NCBI GenBank assembly: GCA_047606825.1 | Contig: JASGDY010000026.1 | Span: 1 to 9,999 of the forward strand | Direction: 5' to 3' | Length of the DNA: 9,999 nt | Source of the DNA: Rhizosphaericola sp047606825 | GTDB taxonomy: Bacteria; Bacteroidota; Bacteroidia; Chitinophagales; Chitinophagaceae | Program-made: the position numbers and the translations under genes | In this document: positions 6,221 through 9,999 of the stretch, piece after piece | Numbering within the stretch: the first letter of the stretch is position 1 | Layout of the letters: every line of letters starts with the position of its first letter | Notes under the pieces: model-generated | The model's database searches: none | Told to the model about the DNA's origin: nothing | What the model saw: the letters and a program-made list of their open reading frames with translations, nothing else

Positions 6221-9200
6221 TTATAAACCAACAGTCACTCCTAAGGAGAATACTCTTGGTGTCATGAAATAATTGTAGTTCGTTCCGTCAAAAGACTGTT
6301 GTGGGTTCATCCCTTTTTTGGTCGTAAACGTCTTTAAGTTCTCAACAGTAAAAGTGAAAGCAACACTATTGACATCCAATCTGTCCAAAATACTCCTTGG
6401 CATCTTATAGTTCAAAGAAAGGTTCTTGATGACGAAATACTTACCGTCCTGCAAGAAACGAGATGACAATGTGTTGTTGTTGTATTGGCTCAGGTTAAAA
6501 TCCACGATAGGAACGCCATTGGGGTCGATACGATCCGCAGAGGTTTCGGTGATTCCGCTCGGGACGCCGTTCCATGCATTTAGAAGATCTGTATGCAAGG
6601 CACTGGGTGTTCCGCCCATGGACATCAGGGATGCATAGTTGTAATCGATGACTTTATTGCCAAAGGAGTAGGTAAAGAGAGCATACAATGTAAGGCTTTT
6701 CCATGTCAAGGTCGTGTTGAAGCTGCCTATTACCTTGGGAAACGCACTGCCGCTCCAGTCCCTTTTGGCATAAGTGGGGTTTGTTACATATTTTGTTCCG
6801 TTGACATCTACCAACCAAGTCGACGGAATCGCTGCCCTACCATCGGTTACGTTGTCGTCTCCGCCGTTGTAGGTTACATCGTCGGGTTTGAAAAGGGAGT
6901 TGCCTGTCATCTGGTCTACACCTACGTATTGGTACATCCAGTAATCATATATGCCATGTCCTTCGAATATCTTTTTGGAGCCATTGATGATGCCGTTTTC
7001 TTTAAATTGGTCGGCCAATTTGGTAACGATGTTTTTTTGGACAGTTGCCATTACACCAATATTCCACCTAAAATTGTTGAAGCGGACTGCATCCACGTCC
7101 ACGGAAAATTCCCATCCTTTGTTGACCACATCACCTATATTGGTTGCAATGGTTGCCTCAGCCGAACTGGAAGACGTCGCGCCGGCAGACAAAGGCAGGT
7201 ACAGGTTAAATATCTGGTTTCCCGACTTTTTATGGAAATAGTCTATTGCCAAATTGACCCGGTTGAAGAAGCGGCCTTCAAGCCCAAAATTGCTTGCGCC
7301 CTGGGTTTCCCATTGCAGGCCAGGTGCTGCCAGTTGCGACTTATACAATGCGGCAACATTGGCGTTTTGGTTTATGTCATACAATGCCCAATAAGCATAT
7401 CTGTCGGCACTTTGGTCGTTTCCTATTCCTCCATAAGATGCTTTTAACCGGAGGTTGTTTATTTTGTCTTGAAGAGAAGCCATAAAGTCTTCTTTCATGA
7501 TAGACCACGAAGCACCTACAGACCAAAATGTGCCCCAACGTGCACCGGAGCTAAACCTTGAAGACGCATCTCTTCTTATAGATGCATCGAAGAAGTATTT
7601 CTCCTTGTAGTTGTATCGAACCCTGCTGAGGTAGCTTTCCGTTTTGTATCGGTCCTGGTAATCGTACAGAGACGTGATATTGGTAAAATTAATCAAGTCC
7701 GTCATGCCAGCAAACGTTTCTGTCGTTTTGTAACCATATAGGTAGCTTCTGTAATAGCTATAGTTTTCGTGTCCAGCCAGTACATTAACGCTATGGTCTC
7801 CAAAATATTTGTCCCAGTTCAACTGTTGCTGGAAAGTGTAGATTTTGTATCTGTAAATATTTCTCGATGCCCGTCCATTGTTACCGGCACCATCGCCAAT
7901 GGTTGCATTGTCATAGGTTTGCTGCTCTTGGTTCCATACGTTCAAGTCTCCTTTTGTGGTAAATGTGAAGTCTTTCAAGAACTTGATGTCCACATAACCT
8001 TGTCCCTGCAACGTATTTTTGTAGGTATTGTTTGAGTTCAATTCATTTTCCCAGATGGCGTGCCTTCCTAGGTATTGTGTCCTACCGTAAGTCTGTCCAT
8101 CGTCATACTGCTTGTTGCCGCTGGCATCGAGGATATAGTCTCCCGTAGTCATGTCGTGCAAGTGTACAGGATAGATGGGGGCAATAGTCCTAGCATAAAA
8201 GATAGGGTTCACAAAAGAGGAATTGCCATCCGAATAGTTGCCACTAATCTGGTGCGTACCGTTGAGGCTAAATCCTGCTTTTATCCATTTGCGCGGCGTG
8301 ATGTCTCCACTGATTCTGCCAGTGAAACGTTTGAAGTTGCTTCTTTTGAAATAACCTTTTTCGTCCAGATAGCCGGCAGAGAAGAACATCCCACTTTTGT
8401 CTGTTCTCGCAGCCCCGGAAACTGTATAGTCCTGACGATGGCCATTTTGAAGGATGGGGCTGTACCAGTCCATGTCTCCTGCGTAACCGCTGCGTATCTG
8501 TGCATCCGAAACCAACTTGCCATTGGCGTCAAATAGTTCATCGTTGGCTTTGTTGTAGATGTTGTAGGCAAGGTAATTGTCAACCAGACCACTGGAAGCT
8601 TGCGCTGCGGCAGTAGCCTCGGTATAGGTTGAGTTGGCTGTGGACAACAGTGCGTGTTTATATCCCGTCCACATGGTCTCCATAAACTGGTTGGCATTCA
8701 TCCTGTCGTATTCGGGTATTCCTCGGTTGTATATGCCTTGGTTGGCAACAGCCGTTAAGGAAAGACTACCGTTTTTACCTTTTTTGGTCGTAACGATAAC
8801 GACGCCGTTGGCGGCTCTGTTGCCGTACAAGGAAGCGGATGCGGCATCTTTCAATACGGATACGCTTTCCACGTCATTGGGGTTGATATCGGCGAGGCTT
8901 CCCGAAAATATGACACCGTCAACGACATATAAAGGAGAATTTTCGCCGTTGATAGAGCTAATACCTCTGATGCGTATGGACGGCGTAGAGCCTGGCTGGC
9001 CATAAGTGTTGTTGACCATGATACCGGGGGAAGAGCCTTCCAGTACACCGGTTACAGTAGTTTGCGCTCTTTTCTCAATGTCCTTGGAGGTAATCTGTGA
9101 AACAGACCCCGTTATGGCTTCTTTTTTGGAGCGGCCGTAAGCAATCACGACAAGTTCATCCAGGTCGGAAGTGGAAGTTTTAAGGCGGATATTTAGGTTG

Positions 9201-9490
9201 TCATTCCACCCCCCCCCCACTAAAACATTGGTTTTCAATGTTTTATATCCGATGGCGGAAAATGTTAGGGAATGTGCTTTGGCGGGTACATCAATACTGA
9301 AATGCCCTTCAGCATCGGTGCTAGTGCCAATCTTGGTTCCTGTTACGACTACGGAAACAGCTTCTAGCCCTTCTCCTGTCGAGTCGGATACGACAGTTCC
9401 TGTAATCTTTTTTGTCTGTGAAAATACTTGGTGCGATGCAGCGATAAAGACCATGCATACGCATAGCCGCAATAATAATCTCTTTCTCAA
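6221..9490 (-). CDS. SusC/RagA-family TonB-dependent outer-membrane transporter
   Basis: From a TTG start at 9490 the product is about 1089 aa. A Sec signal (RKRLLLRLCVCMVFIAASHQ, cut near VFSQ at about 25) leads into a carboxypeptidase-regulatory-like domain (about 28-104). A TonB-box-like DELVVIAYG follows (111-119). The plug has IRIRGISSINGENSPLYVVDG (about 172-192) and SVLKDAASASLYGNRAANGV (about 211-230). The rest is a 22-strand barrel ending in SLGVTVGL. It imports a ligand captured by SusD using TonB energy. The frame is open up to a TTG at 9580, but that codon lies inside a promoter-like TACATTTG and would place 30 odd residues before the signal peptide. No in-frame ATG lies upstream of the signal core. 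ATT at 9523 is another possible start. A 10-G tract falls at codons 91-94. No sigma/anti-sigma pair is visible upstream. Confidence 0.93.
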   Translation of the reverse strand: MRKRLLLRLCVCMVFIAASHQVFSQTKKITGTVVSDSTGEGLEAVSVVVTGTKIGTSTDAEGHFSIDVPAKAHSLTFSAIGYKTLKTNVLVGGGWNDNLNIRLKTSTSDLDELVVIAYGRSKKEAITGSVSQITSKDIEKRAQTTVTGVLEGSSPGIMVNNTYGQPGSTPSIRIRGISSINGENSPLYVVDGVIFSGSLADINPNDVESVSVLKDAASASLYGNRAANGVVIVTTKKGKNGSLSLTAVANQGIYNRGIPEYDRMNANQFMETMWTGYKHALLSTANSTYTEATAAAQASSGLVDNYLAYNIYNKANDELFDANGKLVSDAQIRSGYAGDMDWYSPILQNGHRQDYTVSGAARTDKSGMFFSAGYLDEKGYFKRSNFKRFTGRISGDITPRKWIKAGFSLNGTHQISGNYSDGNSSFVNPIFYARTIAPIYPVHLHDMTTGDYILDASGNKQYDDGQTYGRTQYLGRHAIWENELNSNNTYKNTLQGQGYVDIKFLKDFTFTTKGDLNVWNQEQQTYDNATIGDGAGNNGRASRNIYRYKIYTFQQQLNWDKYFGDHSVNVLAGHENYSYYRSYLYGYKTTETFAGMTDLINFTNITSLYDYQDRYKTESYLSRVRYNYKEKYFFDASIRRDASSRFSSGARWGTFWSVGASWSIMKEDFMASLQDKINNLRLKASYGGIGNDQSADRYAYWALYDINQNANVAALYKSQLAAPGLQWETQGASNFGLEGRFFNRVNLAIDYFHKKSGNQIFNLYLPLSAGATSSSSAEATIATNIGDVVNKGWEFSVDVDAVRFNNFRWNIGVMATVQKNIVTKLADQFKENGIINGSKKIFEGHGIYDYWMYQYVGVDQMTGNSLFKPDDVTYNGGDDNVTDGRAAIPSTWLVDVNGTKYVTNPTYAKRDWSGSAFPKVIGSFNTTLTWKSLTLYALFTYSFGNKVIDYNYASLMSMGGTPSALHTDLLNAWNGVPSGITETSADRIDPNGVPIVDFNLSQYNNNTLSSRFLQDGKYFVIKNLSLNYKMPRSILDRLDVNSVAFTFTVENLKTFTTKKGMNPQQSFDGTNYNYFMTPRVFSLGVTVGL
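9209..9218 (-). repeat. Homopolymeric G10 tract inside the susC coding region
   Basis: Ten consecutive C on the plus strand read as G10 in the gene, encoding the end of Val and three Gly (Val-Gly-Gly-Gly-Trp) between the regulatory-like domain and the TonB box. Losing one G gives a stop (TAA) six codons downstream. Gaining one gives TGA three codons past the tract. Such tracts are classic slipped-strand mispairing sites and are also prone to sequencing error. Confidence 0.85.
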
Positions 9491-9577
9491 CTTAAGTGAT
9501 TTTGGGTTAAAAAATTTGTTAATAAAAAATCTCTTATTAGGTGTATCCTTAGATAACAGCGCAATAAAATTCCAAGG

Positions 9578-9585
9578 CAAATGTA
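9578..9585 (-). promoter_or_regulatory. Candidate -7 promoter element for susCD
   Basis: The minus strand reads TACATTTG, an exact match to the Bacteroidota -7 consensus TAnnTTTG. It is the only exact match in the gene-free region upstream of susC. A TTG at 9602-9600 could serve as a -33 element, but its 14-bp spacing is shorter than usual. An AT-only inverted repeat (9619-9626 with 9628-9635) lies just upstream and could act like an UP element. Transcription would begin near 9571, giving a leader of roughly 80 nt to the TTG at 9490. Confidence 0.45.
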
Positions 9586-9730
9586 AATAAACTTTTAATC
9601 AAGTGTTTATTTTGTGTTAAAAAATTCAATTTTTTTTCTAAAGATACATTTTCTTCCTTTGGAAAGGAGCATATAAATGGCATTTCAAGGCTTGATTCGT
9701 ATAAATCATAAATAAGTACAAATGCATATT

Positions 9731-9965
9731 TATCTTAGATTAACGTGAGTTCGGGATAAGAAAAAGTCATCATAATTTGATTTTAAATAAATGATGTTCT
9801 TTTGCCTTGATGCAAAAGAACCAAAAAATCAAGACTGTATTGAATTGACTAAAAATCAACGCATAAGTCGGAAAAAAAAGAAACGCACTTTGCTTCGCTA
9901 CGCTCAGACAACTTTTATTTCTGTCGACTTATTTCATTGATTTTCTTAACGTTAATTCAATAAGG
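9731..9965. repeat. Composite palindromic intergenic repeat, about 235 bp, non-coding
   Basis: The stretch begins with TATCTTAGATTAAC and GTGAGTTCGGGATAAG and ends at TTCAATAAGG. Its outer ends include a short inverted pair, ATTAACG (9740-9746) with CGTTAAT (9950-9956). Inside are a perfect hairpin (9796-9821) and a long imperfect palindrome: TATTGAATT at 9838-9846 with 9954-9962, AAAATCAA at 9852-9859 with TTGATTTT at 9937-9944, and ATAAGTCG at 9863-9870 with 9925-9932. The loop carries GCTTCGCTACGCTCAGAC. There is no ORF. I associate very similar sequences with multi-copy intergenic repeats of Bacteroidota, from memory only. The limits are approximate. Confidence 0.6.
9796..9833. repeat. 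Hairpin whose loop is complementary to downstream sequence
   Basis: GTTCTTTTGC (9796-9805) pairs perfectly with GCAAAAGAAC (9812-9821) around the 6-nt loop CTTGAT. The loop is the exact reverse complement of ATCAAG at 9828-9833. The site can therefore form either the 10-bp hairpin, a CTTGAT/ATCAAG hairpin, or possibly a strained pseudoknot. It lies within the larger composite repeat. Confidence 0.75.
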
Positions 9966-9999
9966 TAGTATGTATTTTGGAATCGGCCTTATTGAATTA
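9953..9999. repeat. 13-bp perfect inverted repeat at the right window edge
   Basis: TAATTCAATAAGG (9953-9965) is matched exactly by CCTTATTGAATTA (9987-9999), with a 21-bp spacer. The right arm ends at the last base of the window, so the repeat may extend further. The left arm is shared with the long palindrome to its left, so two structures compete for it. It could be a terminator-like hairpin, the edge of another repeat copy, or an element end. Confidence 0.7.

Noticed and set aside
6593..7447. Plus-strand ORF of 284 aa opposite susC
   Set aside because: Antisense to a continuous SusC barrel, with no domain signature.
9491..9580. N-terminal 30-residue extension of SusC from TTG at 9580
   Set aside because: The TTG lies in a promoter-like TACATTTG, and the extension would put charged residues far ahead of a normal signal peptide.
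1..9999. CRISPR array, tRNA or rRNA genes, ECF sigma/anti-sigma pair
   Set aside because: No direct-repeat/spacer pattern, cloverleaf or rRNA sequence, or regulatory pair next to susC could be seen.

Overview
The window looks like the chromosome of a Bacteroidota member, probably of the Sphingobacteriales/Chitinophagales type. The evidence is a SusC/SusD outer-membrane uptake pair, an exact TAnnTTTG promoter element (the Bacteroidota -7 consensus), starts without Shine-Dalgarno sequences, and several palindromic intergenic repeats of a kind I associate with this phylum. That last point is recollection, not a search. All five genes I can support lie on the minus strand, so transcription runs from high to low coordinates.

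Layout in transcription order. Positions 9999-9491 hold no gene: a composite palindromic repeat (about 9731-9999), then an AT-rich promoter region. Next come a SusC-family TonB-dependent transporter (9490-6221) and its SusD-family lipoprotein partner (6202-4676), 18 nt apart. A strong intrinsic terminator (4548-4513) closes that unit. A second unit follows: a Tat-exported FAD amine/L-amino-acid oxidase (4357-2735) and, 31 nt later, a Tat-exported HisC-like PLP aminotransferase (2703-1531). Then comes a 390-bp gene-free stretch holding two palindromic elements: a 107-bp repeat (1340-1446) and a 100-bp MITE-like element with terminal inverted repeats and an 8-bp flanking duplication (1162-1277). 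The last gene (1140-142) encodes a secreted protein with a C-terminal Hint (intein/Hedgehog-type autoprocessing) domain. The left edge carries three REP-like hairpins (19-91).

How the genes may work together (inference): SusCD imports a nitrogen-containing ligand, perhaps a peptide or amino-acid derivative, across the outer membrane. Two cofactor-loaded, Tat-exported enzymes could then oxidise or transaminate amino acids in the periplasm. The Hint protein is separated from this group by repeats and looks like an independent accessory gene.

The points most worth a second look are a 10-base G tract inside susC, where any one-base slip truncates the protein at once (possible phase variation); the Hedgehog-like architecture of the Hint protein; the pairing of two Tat-exported amino-acid enzymes next to SusCD; the MITE with its flanking duplication just upstream of the Hint gene; and the layered, mutually competing inverted repeats at the right edge.
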